A stretch of DNA of 64,000 nt from Bilabrum cf. latius (GCA_965178125.1 OZ237758.1:806001-870000), one strand, 5' to 3'. Shown: positions 35,679 through 47,208, counted from the stretch's first letter. Program-made: numbers and translations. The notes: generated by a model from the letters alone, not told the origin.

Positions 35679-37046
35679 TCAGTGTATCCGCGACATGTGT
35701 TTCTTCAGATCACTTCCTTGCCCGAAGTGCTTCCCGCACACGCTGCATTCGTGATTGCGCTCCCCAAAATGCACGGTGATCATGTGCTTCTTGACATCAC
35801 CTGCCTGCCCGAAGCGCTTCCCGCACACGCTGCACTCGTGATTGCGCTCCCCCAGATGCACGGTGGTCATGTGCCTCTTGAGACTGCCTGCCACCCCGAA
35901 GCGCTTCCCGCACACCATGCACTCGTGCTTGCGCTCCCCCAGATGCACGGTGGTCATGTGCTTCTTGAGATTGCCTGCCACGCCGAAGCGCTTCCCGCAC
36001 ACCATGCATTCGTGCTTGCGCTCCCCAAGATGCACAGTGGTCATGTGCTTCTTGAGATTGCTTGCCCGCCCGAAGTGCTTCCCGCACTCAATGCACTCGT
36101 GATTGCGCTCCCCAAGATGCACTACGCTCATGTGCGTCTTGAGACCACCTGCCTTCCCGAAGCGCTTGCCGCACACGCTGCATTCGTGCTTGCGCTCCCC
36201 AAGATGCACGGTGGTCATGTGTGTCTTGAGACTGCCTGCCTCCCCGAAGCGCTTCCCGCACACCATGCACTCGTGATTGCGCTCACCCAGATGTACGGTG
36301 GTCATGTGCCTCTTGAGATCACTTCCTTGCCCGAAGCGCTTCCCGCACACGCTGCACTCGTGCTTGCGCTCCCCCAGATGCACGGTGCTCATGTGCGTCT
36401 TGAGACCACCTGCCTCGGCGAAGCGCTTCCCGCACACCATGCACTCGTGCTTGCGCTCCCCAAGATGCACCGTGGTCATGTGTTTCTTGAGATCACCTGC
36501 CTCCCCGAAGCGCTTCCCGCACACGCTGCACTCGTGCTTGCGCTCCCCCAGATGCACAATAGATACGTGCCGCCTCAAGTTTCTCATCGATCCCAGTGCC
36601 TTGCCACATATTTCACACATGTACGCATGTCGATGAATACCATGCTCGATGCGCCGTCTCTTGGATCCGGAGAGACTGCTCGATTCCTTGACCCCTATGT
36701 GTCTGTTGCGCTTTTGCCCAGCGGATGCTGAGCCCGATTCGCCCCATCGGCTAGGATGCATACCATCGGCGGCATCATCTCCCAGCTCGAAACGGTCCGA
36801 AATCGTACCACGAAACTCAGACTGAGCGGCACCCGGAGCTCGCGGTCCACTTGTGTCATTCCTCTGCAAGCGGCTTGCATCGGGCTGCATCGCAACCGGT
36901 GCTTGTAGGCCAGCACTGGAAGACACATCCCATACAGTCAAGGCCGACCCGGACACCGCACGAACCTCATCCTCATCGCTGTCGCTGCCTGAAAAATCGC
37001 TGACTAGATCGATCACGTCGTCAGACTCAGCGCTTACTCCTGCCAT
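35679..37046 (-). CDS. C2H2 zinc-finger protein, eleven fingers (ZnF-A)
   Basis: ATG at 37046 (MAGVSAESDDVIDLVSDFSG) to TGA at 35679, 455 residues, no TAG. An acidic, Ser-rich N-terminal region (~1-110) and a basic patch (KRRRIEHG) precede eleven tandem fingers, the first divergent (CEICGKALGSMRNLRRH), the rest of CSVCGKRFGEAGDLKKH type with LGERKHE linkers. Differences between fingers concentrate at helix positions -1, 3 and 6, the residues that read DNA bases. It is probably a sequence-specific nuclear DNA-binding protein; targets unknown. It is the best-preserved member of the local zinc-finger family. Confidence 0.9.
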   Translation of the reverse strand: MAGVSAESDDVIDLVSDFSGSDSDEDEVRAVSGSALTVWDVSSSAGLQAPVAMQPDASRLQRNDTSGPRAPGAAQSEFRGTISDRFELGDDAADGMHPSRWGESGSASAGQKRNRHIGVKESSSLSGSKRRRIEHGIHRHAYMCEICGKALGSMRNLRRHVSIVHLGERKHECSVCGKRFGEAGDLKKHMTTVHLGERKHECMVCGKRFAEAGGLKTHMSTVHLGERKHECSVCGKRFGQGSDLKRHMTTVHLGERNHECMVCGKRFGEAGSLKTHMTTVHLGERKHECSVCGKRFGKAGGLKTHMSVVHLGERNHECIECGKHFGRASNLKKHMTTVHLGERKHECMVCGKRFGVAGNLKKHMTTVHLGERKHECMVCGKRFGVAGSLKRHMTTVHLGERNHECSVCGKRFGQAGDVKKHMITVHFGERNHECSVCGKHFGQGSDLKKHMSRIH

Positions 37047-37070
37047 GCCGACACCAGCTTACACAAACTG

Positions 37071-37836
37071 CTTCTTGAGTCTTAAAGTTGGTCCCTAGAC
37101 AATCAAGAATGCCAGAAATATGCTACCTCTCCCGCCAACAGGAGACAATCCAGGATCCTGCCTTCATCTTCAATCCTTGCAAGCCCCAAAGGCTTGGCAG
37201 ACGCCGCTTCCCACAGCCTCATCACCCTTCCAGAGCCCGCACTTCATCCACAGACAGACCCACTGGCATCGTCACCAACACACACAGCAACGGACGCACC
37301 AACCCACCAGCCGACCCATCCAGAGCCAGAGGATCCCGCGCAAGCAGCGCCCGGATACGAGCCCCGGGGGCCCCTCCCGCATCGAGGCACGACAGCCCGA
37401 ACCGCACCACGTGCGTCTGCTGAGGCACCAGCACAGGCACCGCCTGCACGGGTCCCTCCGCTCCCCCCTCCCCATCCCCCACGCGGTACTGAGCCGGGTC
37501 CCACTCAAGCGCAAGCACCATCCCGCGCACCATCCGCGCCCCGGCGTTCGTCAGCGACACCGTCAGCAGGAAGCGAGGACCCAGCCCAGTCACCTCCGCG
37601 CTGGCCCGCACCTGACCCCCCGCCGCCCCCGCCGTCCCATCTGCCGCCCCCGCCCCCGCTGCCTGCGCCCCCACGAATGCCCTGGCCACTTTCAGCCGGA
37701 GCCGGGCCAGGTCCCTCTGGAAGGCCGCGTGCATGGCGGCGGGCTCCTCCCGCTCCCTGGCCGCCAGTTCCACGAAGAGCTTGGTCTTGGGCTTGATGGG
37801 CAGGGGCACGTCCTGCTCGGAGGGGGCGCCCGTCTT
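37071..37836. repeat. Segmental duplication, copy with intact BBS1 end
   Basis: Nearly identical to 34843-35607 in the same orientation. The duplicated unit also takes in the 5' part of the neighbouring zinc-finger gene, with indels, so the event spanned roughly 2.2 kb. High identity in the intergenic part points to a recent event. Confidence 0.9.
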
Positions 37837-39439
37837 GGACAGCAGGGAGAACTTTGTTCTCCGGGGCAAAACCCTCACCCTCACTGCACCGCTGCCGTAT
37901 AGCGCCACGAGGCACCTCTCCTCCCTTCCAAAAGGGCCGAACCGAAGGCAACGGACAGGGTCTGCGAGCTCCACCGCCCCGCCGGTAGCAGGGCCTGCAG
38001 CCCTCCCGGCTTCGACCCCAGACCTGCGCGTTGACAGCAAGCCGTCTTCCCCGGCAGCCGCAGCCACCGCGGCCACTGCAGCGCTAGGGGGCCGTCCTGA
38101 CGTCGTCCCTGCAGCCCCGGCCCCGGGCCCGGGCCCGGGGTCAGGTCCGTCGCCCTCCACCCACGCAGGGCCCGTGGCCATGAGAAGCACCCTGTGTGCG
38201 GGTGCGTACAGGCGTATGTCCCCGTCGGCCAGCGCGAGAGCGACGCCCTCCACCGTCTGCGCGTCGTGAATCTCCACCTGACAGGCCGCCGTAACGGCAC
38301 ACGGCACTCTCACAGACCATGTGATCCTGCCTTTGTGGGAGTACGACCGGACCCATCCGTCCTGCGTGGCTGCCACACAGCCTGTCTTGAGCGCGACCAG
38401 ATGGGTCACGGGCGCAGAGGGCTCTATCACGGAGGGGCTGACCACGCCCCCGCGCTTCACCTGGTATATCTTGTGGTTGCGGCAGGCCACAAACACCCGG
38501 TATTCCACGGCCGCGTTGCCGGTGCTCGCCAGCAGAGCGGGGACGCTGGGCAGCTTCGAGGAGTGCTGCACGGCGTTCGCCTCCCGTACCAGCAGCAGGA
38601 GCTCCCCCGCCTCGGTGCCTATCAACAGCTGCTTGGGGGCATCGCCCACCATCTCGCGCTGGTCCAGGGAACACATGCAGGTCACGACGGATGCTCGCTT
38701 CAGCGTGCTCGCTGCCTTGCCGTGCATGGCGACGTACCTGGTGAGCGCACCCACGGCCGGGTCATCATCACTAGGAGACGAAGAAGCAGAGGAGGCTGCA
38801 CTCGGCGCAGGTCCTCCCGCAGAGGATGCTGCGACTGCGCCCGAATGTGAGGGCGGCTCCAGTGCCAGAAGGTTTGCAGAGGTCACGGTCAGGTCGACGC
38901 CTTCGGTCCGCCGGAGCTGCCCCAGTCCGTGGTACAGATCCGTGACAGAGACCCCGCCAGAAAGTGCATCTGACCACTGCAAGGCAAGGAGCAGGTAAAC
39001 GAGGCAATGCATTGAAGTTGAGGGCAGAAGAGTTTGTATGAAGCCCTGCGCACTTCGAATCGCTGCTCACTAATTTCTGCTCGTCTGCATTCACGAGCCT
39101 TGCTGGAAGCTAGAACTTAAAGAACGGTTTCAAGTTGCGGTACACAAATACAAACGATCCGCTGGCTATAGCAACGGCTGGAGTAGTGCCGGGACTTTCA
39201 TCTGTTCGAAACGCGCAGCACGCAGTTGGCGTATCGATCAGATTGACAACTCTCTCCATCACCATGCGAGCATTCAGGACTCGCAATTTCTTGTCTTCAC
39301 ATGCAGCAATCAATCGATAATCTGAATCGCCTTTCAAGTCAAGGCCGTCTACACAAGAGTTCGAAGGGACGCAAAGGTTAGCGAGAGGGTCGTAGACTGC
39401 GTTCAGCCATCTGGGCTTCGCTGCAGCACCGGCAGCCAT
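37222..39439 (-). CDS. BBS1: Bardet-Biedl syndrome 1 protein, BBSome subunit
   Basis: Exons 39439-39071 and 38976-37222 (TGA), 707 residues, with a 94- to 95-nt intron (GTGAGC..TTGCAG). The N terminus WLNAVYDPLANL, then VFVYRNLKPFFKF-Q-LP, the post-intron DALSGGVSVTDLY, the propeller segment (CMCSLDQREMVGD, LLIGTEAGELLLL, FVACRNHKIYQVKRGG, GCVAATQDGWVRSYSHKGR) and the C-terminal ear (KTKLFVELAAREREEPAAMH, then AFQRDLARLRLKVARAF) all follow BBS1 from animals and green algae. The BBSome moves membrane proteins in and out of cilia, so the organism is ciliated. One TAG (residue 110, 39110) stands where relatives have Ser or Thr. Acidic and Ala/Gly-rich loops inserted in the propeller look species-specific. 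Confidence 0.95.
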
Positions 39440-39744
39440 CTTAGGCGACACCCACTATTCGTATCAACTGGATACAAAAGTATGACGCGTGGAAGCAAAT
39501 CAAAGTGCTTCGCAGGCGCGAGCAATTGTAGCCGCGGCACCCGTTGAATTCGGAGCTGAAAGTCCAGGGTTGGGGTCGCATCGAACGGTCGCACAAACGA
39601 TGAAACTTTGATTATCTGTTCAATCACAGTGATCTCGCTACGCAAACCCACGAAAAACACAGCCTGGGTCGGATGTGCGGCCTAATTCTACCGCTGGGTG
39701 TGCTCTCGTCGAAGCGCGACGACTGCCGGGCTCACGGCTCTTCG
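39440..39744. other. Intergenic region upstream of BBS1
   Basis: 305 bp between the start of BBS1 and the stop of the upstream minus-strand gene; it should hold the BBS1 promoter. I see no X-box-like motif I would defend. Confidence 0.4.
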
Positions 39745-40562
39745 TCATCTGGTTCGGTCCGTCCTGCTCTCCGATTTCTTCTCTCCGATCCCACCTTGTA
39801 GAGGGATACCAAGATCGGACATTACACCGCCGTCCCGAAGCGAGTCCGATGACTCTTCGCCAATTTTCTGGTCCCCGTCGTTGCTTGCATCAGACGCGGA
39901 CACATCTGCAAGCTTCGCTCCATCCTTGCCCCACTCCGTCAGTCCACCATATCTGGAGCTCTCTGGTGTGAGCAGCGATGCTTCCAATAGCACTTTTAAC
40001 CACGCAGACATCCCAAGGCCGATCCAAAACGCAACACTGTTGCGAAGGATGGGACCCTGGCACGCATTAATGGTCCTCTAGTCCAGTCCAAAATACACCC
40101 GAACCCCATCCCGTCGAGCAGTACGGACCACATCATTCCATATGTCTGTGTTTTTCATAATAGTGCTCAAGAAACCCGACGTGGAGTACGCAAACATTGC
40201 ACTCATTGGGAGTGCCGACCAGCCAGCCAAAGTGACGCCAATGGGAATATCCCTATCCAATTTGAAACCTGCAATATAGAGCAAGAGCAAGCGAATATCT
40301 AGTTGACTGGGCAAGGATAGCATGCAAGGACGGATCACAGTCACGGACACGAACCTTTTCGAATTGCTCTTCTTCTCTGGAAATGGTGTATGGAACCGAA
40401 AACTATGCAGCCAATGCCCGAATTTATAATCATGAGATTGCGAACTGCTGGCGATATACTTGCCATAGTGTGTTTTTTACTTGTAAGAATGCACGGCAAA
40501 CCGAGCTCAAGCGCACTTGTCACGGCAGCCGAGACGCCTGTGGATATAGCGGGCTGCACCAT
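39745..40562 (-). CDS. Small membrane protein, function unknown
   Basis: Exons 40562-40355 and 40268-39745 (TGA), 243 residues, joined across an 86-nt GT..AG intron that is needed to keep the frame. TAG at 40078 is read as Gln (YFGLD-Q-RTINACQG). Hydrophobic segments include LMIINSGIGCIVFGSIHHF, GVTLAGWSALPMSAMFAY and NSVAFWIGLGMSAWLKVLL, suggesting two or three membrane passes, followed by an acidic Ser/Asp-rich tail. I do not recognise the family. Its start lies only 43 bp after the MYB stop on the same strand, so the intergenic spacer is very tight. Confidence 0.6.
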
Positions 40563-40605
40563 CAAACACAATGAACAAGGATCGCTAGCTTAGCGTTGGC
40601 TTCAA

Positions 40606-43600
40606 TCACCCAAGCACATCTCCGTGGGGACCCGACTCGGCAAGGAGCTCCGCCTTCCCGTCGCGAGCCCCCGCGTGCAGCGCCTTGGCCGCAGACACAG
40701 GAGTCGCCGATGCCAGTGGCGTATTGCCTCCAGAGCTGCCAGCAGCACCCTAAGCAGGGGCCGATGCAGAAGCGGGTGCGCCGTTGCCGGCCGCTGCCCC
40801 GCTGTCTTCCCCATCGCCGCCGCTGCTGCTGCTGCTGCTCCCGGCGTCACCTCCGTGATGCCCGGCCCCGGCCCCTGCAGTCGATCTAGACGCCAGTGGA
40901 GCGAGGGCGCGCTGCCTCGCACTCGTCACACCGGACCGACCCTCGGACGCACTCGAGGCGGTATAGCTGCTTGCACTCGTCACACCGGGGCGCCTCGAGG
41001 CAGGGGCCGAGGCCAGTCCCTCGCGCCGCGCCGCCGCTGTGCCGGCCGTAGTGGTGCTGCCTTGCGGCGGGGACACGGCGGTATACGGCGGCGAAGACGA
41101 AGACGAAGACGAAGATGACGATGAGGAGGTGGTGGTGGAAGTCTGGACGGATACCGGCGGGTGTGCCGCGGTCGGCATCGGCGGAGGGGAGGCCCCCGCT
41201 GATGAAGGTGCATCGCACGATCGCGCGGTGACACCCCCCCCGCTGCCTCGGCTGCTGCCTCCCTGGCTGTTGGACCCGCTGTCGTCACACCCCACCCTCG
41301 CCACTGTGTTCCCCCGCAGCCTCCTTGCCCTCAGCGCAGACTGCGCCACCCGCCCAGCAGTCGCACGGGCGGCCGACCTCGCACCGAGAGGTGTGGCAGA
41401 CACGATCAGCGCCTCCACGGCCGTGGCGTCCGCTGCGTCCACCGATCCACCGGTGGATCCGCGGGCGAGAGCTGAATTATCGCCCTCGCCGCTGCGCTCG
41501 TTACTCATCGGGAGCTATCCTACGCCCAGACCCTCCGTTGAATTGACAGCAGCGCCGACTCCTGCACCCCCGCTCCAGCCCCTCCCCCTGCCCCTGCCAA
41601 CAACAGCACCGTCCTCGTCCCCCACGCGCACGGACCGCCCCCCCACGCTCACCGCGCCCACAGAGGCCCCCCCACCGCCCTCCTCCATCAGGTTATTCCC
41701 CGACGCGAGGCGAGCCGCGGTCCTCGACCCCAGCGTGGAGACGCTGCCGGCCGAAGGGGTCGAGTGCGCGGCGCCCGACCTGGTTCCGCTCTCCTCCTGT
41801 CGGAGACTCCGAGTCATTGGCAGTGACCCTGGGAACAGCGCCGAAGTACTCAACAAACTGGCCTCCGATCCCAGGTTCCGCCGGGCTCCGCGCCTGCCCG
41901 CGAGCGCGGACTGCGTTGAGGACAGCGACGCGCCGCGCTTGCCGAGGGGTGACGAGTGCGCTGCGGAGCGTGAGGGAACAGCGGCAGACAGCTGCAGCAG
42001 CTGAGCCGCAGCCGTCGGGGCCGACGGAGTGAGCGCGATCGGGCTCCCTGCGGAACCAATGGATGCGCGGCGCCCGCGGAGCCGCAGGCTGGCGGGGGCC
42101 CCGCGCGTCCTGGGGGTGGCGGGGGCGGCGGAGGGCAGCATCGCGGGAGACGCGCCCGCGCCGGCGTGCAGCAGAGCCGCAAACCCCGTGGGGCCGTCCG
42201 AGCCACCCACCGCGACTCCGGCGCCGCGCATTTCGAATGCGGAACCAACCGGGGGAACAAGCACGCCCCCATCGTTCTCCTTCCAGCCCCTCTCCCTCAG
42301 CTGATCCAGCGCGTCCTGCAGCCCAGCCTCCACCGCCCGCGCCACAAGATCCTCGAAGGGGCCCGAATGCGCGGCGCCCCCAAGGAACGGAACTTCACCC
42401 CCGGCCTCCCCATCGGTGGGCAGCCCTGTCCCGTGCGCCTGCACAGCTCCCGACTCGGAGTGCGCAGACGCGCCCGCCCCTCCGCCCACGCCCATTCCAG
42501 AGCCTGACGAGGAGCTCTCACCACCTCCCGACAGCCCGGGCCCCGAGACCGCCTCCCCACCGGCGCTCCGGCTCGAACCAACGGTGCCCGTAGGGTGGCT
42601 GCTGCCTGCCGAGAGAGTGTTGGTCCCCGTCTCGCTGTTCCCCGAACCTTGTTCCCCGGACCCGCTCGGCTTGATACCCTCGGCTGTGCTGCTTCCGGTA
42701 CCAGCACCACTTCCGGTACCATTGCCACTGCCATTATTATTACCATTACCGCTGCTGCTGGTGGTGCTGCCTCCTCCTTCACCGGAGGACTGGAACAGAC
42801 GCACGCCCACGGTGGTGGACTGGCTCTCGCTGCCCACGGCACCACCAGCGCCCCCGCCCAGTTGCTACTCCAGCAACGCCACCGCCAGCGTCGTGGGCGA
42901 GGGCTGCTTCTGCTTGGACTTGGACGCATCGGTGGCGTCTCCTCCGCCTTCCTTGTGTTCCTCCTCTGCCCTCTCACCCTACTCCCCCCCCTCCCCATCC
43001 TTGCCTTGTTCCCCGCTGCTTCCTTCGCCCTCCCCCTCCCCACTGCCCTGTCCTGTCCTCCTCCTCATCCTCCTCGTGCCGGTCCGCCTGCCCGACGTCT
43101 GCCGCGCACTCCCGCCTGCCCCCCGCCCCCCCTGGCCGCCCATGGACCGCGTGCTCTTGCCCGCAGGCGTCCGGGCGTCCGCCCAGGCTGAGGCAGAGGA
43201 GGCGCTGCCCGTGCTGCCGCCCTCCTGTGCCCCCCCCTCGCTCACGAAGCTCTCGTCTCCCCCGCCGTCCATCCAGCCGCCAGACCCGTCCTCCTCCATC
43301 GGCTTGCTGGGAGTCACCGCGAAGCCTCCAGAGAGGACGGATGAGGCCGCTCCGGGACCCCTGGATCGCCGAAGGGATGCCCGAGATGCCTGGAGATCCA
43401 GTCCGGCCCCCGGGCTCGCCTACATCGAAGGCCCCGAGAGTGGCCCCAGGGCCCCCCTCCTGCTCATGTCTGCAGAGGAGACCAGCCCGTGCCTCGTGGG
43501 GTCGTCTCCCTCACTTGACAAAGGCACGTTCGAGCTGGAGGCTGACCCGTTCGCACCCGAGAGCCCACCCCCATGTGATGACCCCCTAGAGTCCGGTCGC

Positions 43601-46600
43601 AAGCCCGAACCGCTGCCAGATGCCGACCCATGCGCCCCGCCCGAGTCACCCCCTCGACCATCGCCAGTTCCATCTGCCGCCCGGCCATCCCTGCCAGCGT
43701 CCGCGCCGGAGCTAGAGCTGCCACGAGATGCACCCGGTGCAGGCGTGGTGGCGATGGCCCGGATGCTCCCCCCAGATGAAGACAGCCTCCCGGCGCTGCC
43801 CGCCCCGCTGCTGGTGCGGGCCATGCGCGCCGCCGCCTGGGAGTTCACCGGGAGGGCCGGCAGCGAACCTTCGCCGTCCCCTGAGTGCCCCGCCAGCGGC
43901 CCCGGCGGGCCCCCGGGGGACATGAGCCTGGAGATACCGCTTGCCGCTGACTGCCCCATCTGACTGCCCCTGCTACCAGCGAGACCAAGGGCGCTGTTGT
44001 CGTCCCCCGCTGCCCCACGGCTTGCGTTGCTGCGGCTGAGGCTGGACCCCTGCGCCCATGCATCCCCGCTGGTGCTGCCGCTGCTCCGCAGGCTGCCCGC
44101 CCCCAGGGACCCCGCACCCCCAGAGTTCGAGGGAACAAACGGCCTGTCGATCACCGCGGTGGGGGCGTCCACTCCGGCAGCACCAGAACCAGCACCAGCA
44201 CCAGCACCAGCAGCCGATCCAGAGGCAGCAGACCCTGCCCCCCGCATCGAGGACGAAGCCATCGACTTACTCCCGCCGCCACCACCACCACCGAGAGCAT
44301 CCAGAGTCAGTCCCCTCCTCCCGCCCTCCAGCACATCCACGGAATCTGCACCTGCACCTGCGCTGGCGCCGACCCCCCCGTGGCCTCCGGAGACGCCCCC
44401 CCTCCGTGCAAACGCCCCACCGGGGGCGCCCATGGCCGCTGTGGGAGACGCGCCCCTCAGCTGCATCGCACTGCCGGACGCGCCCGCCGCAGCGGCTGCC
44501 TGCAGCGCGACGCCCGGCATTGTCGACATACCCGCCCTTACCCCTGTCCCCGTGTCTTCCCCAAGCGCCGCTGCTAGAGCAGCCTCCTTGGCCGTTGCCC
44601 TCACCCGCTCCAGGCTGTCCTCCTGCCCCGACGACCCCTCGAAATTGAGGACGACGGGGGAGGGCCTGTCCACGGGCTGCCCCCCGGCCCCCCCCCCGGT
44701 CGTGAGGGCGTTCTGCGGGGTGGTAGACTGAGCCGTGGCCCGGCTGCTGGCTGACGCGGCGCCCGCGCGAGAGGAGTGGCCCATGCCCATGCCCATGCTC
44801 ATGCCCATCGAGCCCATGGCCGCCACGTCAGGGGGGGTATGCGCCTGGTCGCCTCCGTGGCTCGCAACCAGGCCGGCCGCCGCCTGCTGCGCCGCGCTCC
44901 GCATCCCACCGGTGGTGACCCGCCGCACCCGGGTCGCCAGCGCGGGGGTTTCCGGGGCGAGGCCCCTGAACAGCTTCGTGTGCGGGCCGCCGTCCAAACC
45001 TGCCGCCTCCATCGCCGCATGTTCCGCAGCCAAGCGCGCGGCGCCGCCCCCGATCGCGTGGTCCACGCCGAAGACGGCTTGCAAATATGCCCCATCGCTC
45101 AGTGCGTTCAGACCGGAGCTGCTCCCGTCACCCGCGCCCGACACGCTGTTCCCTGCGGACCCACCGTACCCCGCGGCCCCCGTGGCAACAGCCGCTGCCT
45201 GGGCCCGCGCTGTCCTCGACCTGCTCCTGGCCGACCTCCTGGCAGTGCTCTGGGCAGGGGCGGGGGAGGGCGTGACCGAAGCAGAGGCGCCGACGGTGCC
45301 GCCGCGCCTGCCCCCCCTCGGCCTGGACCTGGCCTGGGCGCCTGCAGAGGAGAAAGACTACGAGGAGGACGTGCCAGCTGCTGCGCTGGTAGCAGAAGCA
45401 GCCGCCCCGCCCCTCCCCCTGGCTCCCCCCCTGGCCCCTCCCTTGGATCCACCGGTGGACACATGCATGAGCGCGGCCCGAATCAGCAGCGCGCTGGGGA
45501 CCGTATGGTTCGCCTGCCGGGAGTTGGGGCGCGCAGTGCCGCCCTCCTCGGCCGCCCGTTGTGCGGCAGGCACGGCCTTGCTGGGACTCCTCAGCATCTC
45601 ATCCGTGATGCTCGGGTCCAGGGACCCGTCCTCCCTGGGCTGCACCTTGCCCGTGCGGACCAGAGCCTTGGCTCGCCTCACTGCAGAGTTCCAGCGGTTC
45701 TTGCACGCGTTCTCTGGTCGCCCCGGGACGACTTTGGCCACCTCTGTCCATCGCGTGCCCACCTGCGCCACCCCGTGACAGAGCGTCTCGTCCTCCGCGT
45801 CTGTCCACGGCCCGTGCTTGATGTCCGGGCACAGCTGGTTGAACCACCGCTCCCTGCACTGCTTGCCGAGTCTGCCTCTGCGAGTGTTTGAGAAAACGGG
45901 GTGGACAGTCGGCGGTGGCAGATAGCGAGAATAAAAGGGTGCGATCGATAGATTCGAGGCATCGTGCTCCTGCTCCTAGCTCAGCTCAATCAGTTGACAG
46001 TCAGTGGACTTCAAGTGGGCGACACAATGCACCGAGACCCTCGGAGCAGCAGCACCTGAAGAGAACCGCAGCTTCCCAAAGAACGAGAGAGATGCAAAAT
46101 ACAACTTGCGGTACACCTGGAAAGCTTGGCTCTGCAGCTCGCACGAATTCAGAGCAATCCTTCCGGGGAGCATCTGCTCGTCTTTACCATTTGTGGGTCG
46201 CTCAGCCAGACAAGCAGGATAACAAGCAGCAACAGAGCAGGGCAATCGCACAGTGTGGGTCCCGATCAAGTCTCACGGTATTTTAGCTGCTATCTAGCTC
46301 CATTTCGCAATGCCCGCTGCTTTGCTCTCCACGATGATACGGTCCTCTTCCGCAGTCCAGGGTCCCTTCACGAGTCCGGGCTTGAGCACCTTTTGCCAGC
46401 GGTGCAAGCACTAAACGTCGGTTCTTCCGTTGTCCAGGTACTCTGTTGCAATCTATTTCCACTATCTGGGGCCGTACCGTTCGACTCCATCGCGAAGAGC
46501 TTGATCTTCCTCCGTAGTCCACTTGCCAGTCCTTGCCTGGCCATTGCTTCCGCATGACGCAGCGACTGAAACTACTGATCGGCGCTGAGGTGCTGCCTTA

Positions 46601-46785
46601 GAACCCCTGGGGCTACCTTCATCACCGGTGGAACCATCGTCCCCAGTGTAGACCGCACGACCGCCCTCAACTCGAGCCCTCGTGCGCCGTCGAGGTCGCT
46701 CAGAAGCTGCTGTAGCACCACCGGGCGCCACAGCCGTTTGCCCTGACGAATCTGCCTCTAATTCAGATCGAGACCGCTTTGGCAT
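40606..46785 (-). CDS. Three-repeat MYB transcription factor (c-MYB/3R-MYB type), very long
   Basis: Exons 46785-46277 and 45877-40606 (TGA), 1,926 residues, one 399-nt intron (GTGAGA..TCGCAG) inside R2. R1 ~85-133, R2 ~137-187 and R3 ~190-240 match 3R-MYBs throughout: GKWTTEEDQALRDG, CLHRWQKVLKPGLVKGPWT, IPGRLGKQCRERW, PDIKHGPWT and ENACKNRWNSAVRR. TAG codons in the DNA-binding domain fall at residues 108, 111, 125 and 164; residue 125 is the family's invariant Gln and 111/164 give WKQIA and WSQIA. Six more TAGs follow (45358, 43420, 42979, 42865, 41515, 40750). 3R-MYBs control cell-cycle genes, typically G2/M, in plants and protists. The ~1,680 residues after R3 are Gly/Ser/Ala-rich, probably disordered, and far longer than in relatives. 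Confidence 0.95.
41444..41459. repeat. 16-bp perfect palindrome GATCCACCGGTGGATC
   Basis: Exact copy inside the MYB coding sequence, read as STGGS. Near-copies are at 45446-45460 (same gene) and 54557-54568 (core TCCACCGGTGGA). Confidence 0.9.
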
Positions 46786-47208
46786 CGCCAGGTTTTTCTT
46801 GCCTGCTCGGTTCGGTCACGAGGGCGAGGCTGATTCAGCGACGTTTAAGATTTGGGACTTTCAACAGCAATATCGCTGGCGTTCGGAATACTACAGAACA
46901 ACCCAATGGCTCAGTGGTACTTGATGATTAATCTAATATGGATTTACCAATGATGTGTGATTTTGTGCTTTATTTGCACGACCACACTCCGGAAAAGTTT
47001 GGCCTGCTCACCCTGTTCGTTCGGTTGTAAAGTAACGTACACTTCTGACAAACTCCGGGAAAACAGATTTTCAACAGCCGGTTCGATGTCCACAGAGCCC
47101 ATGCAGCAAAGCTACTAAGTATTACGGCGCCGGGGTTCCAAACCGCTGATGTCCCACTGACGGCTTTTCAAACTGACCAGCGGGATGCTGAGTTGGGCAC
47201 TCGTATCC
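46786..47208. promoter_or_regulatory. Region upstream of the MYB gene
   Basis: About 420 bp of AT-richer sequence between the MYB start and a fragment of another gene. It should contain the MYB promoter and 5' UTR. No gene seen. Confidence 0.4.

Noticed and set aside
32757-37046. Regular ~87-bp repeats as a CRISPR-like or satellite array
   Set aside because: The repeats encode C2H2 fingers in one continuous frame with conserved Cys and His.
42416-43963. 515-residue Pro-rich open frame on the + strand
   Set aside because: Complement of the Gly/Ser-rich tail of the MYB gene, whose frame is continuous with a secure DNA-binding domain.
46411-46413. UAG = Leu, as in some other nuclear and mitochondrial codes
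   Set aside because: The aligned MYB residue is an invariant Gln; other TAGs fall at polar positions (Lys, Glu, Ser/Thr in relatives) or inside Gln runs, not at hydrophobic core sites.
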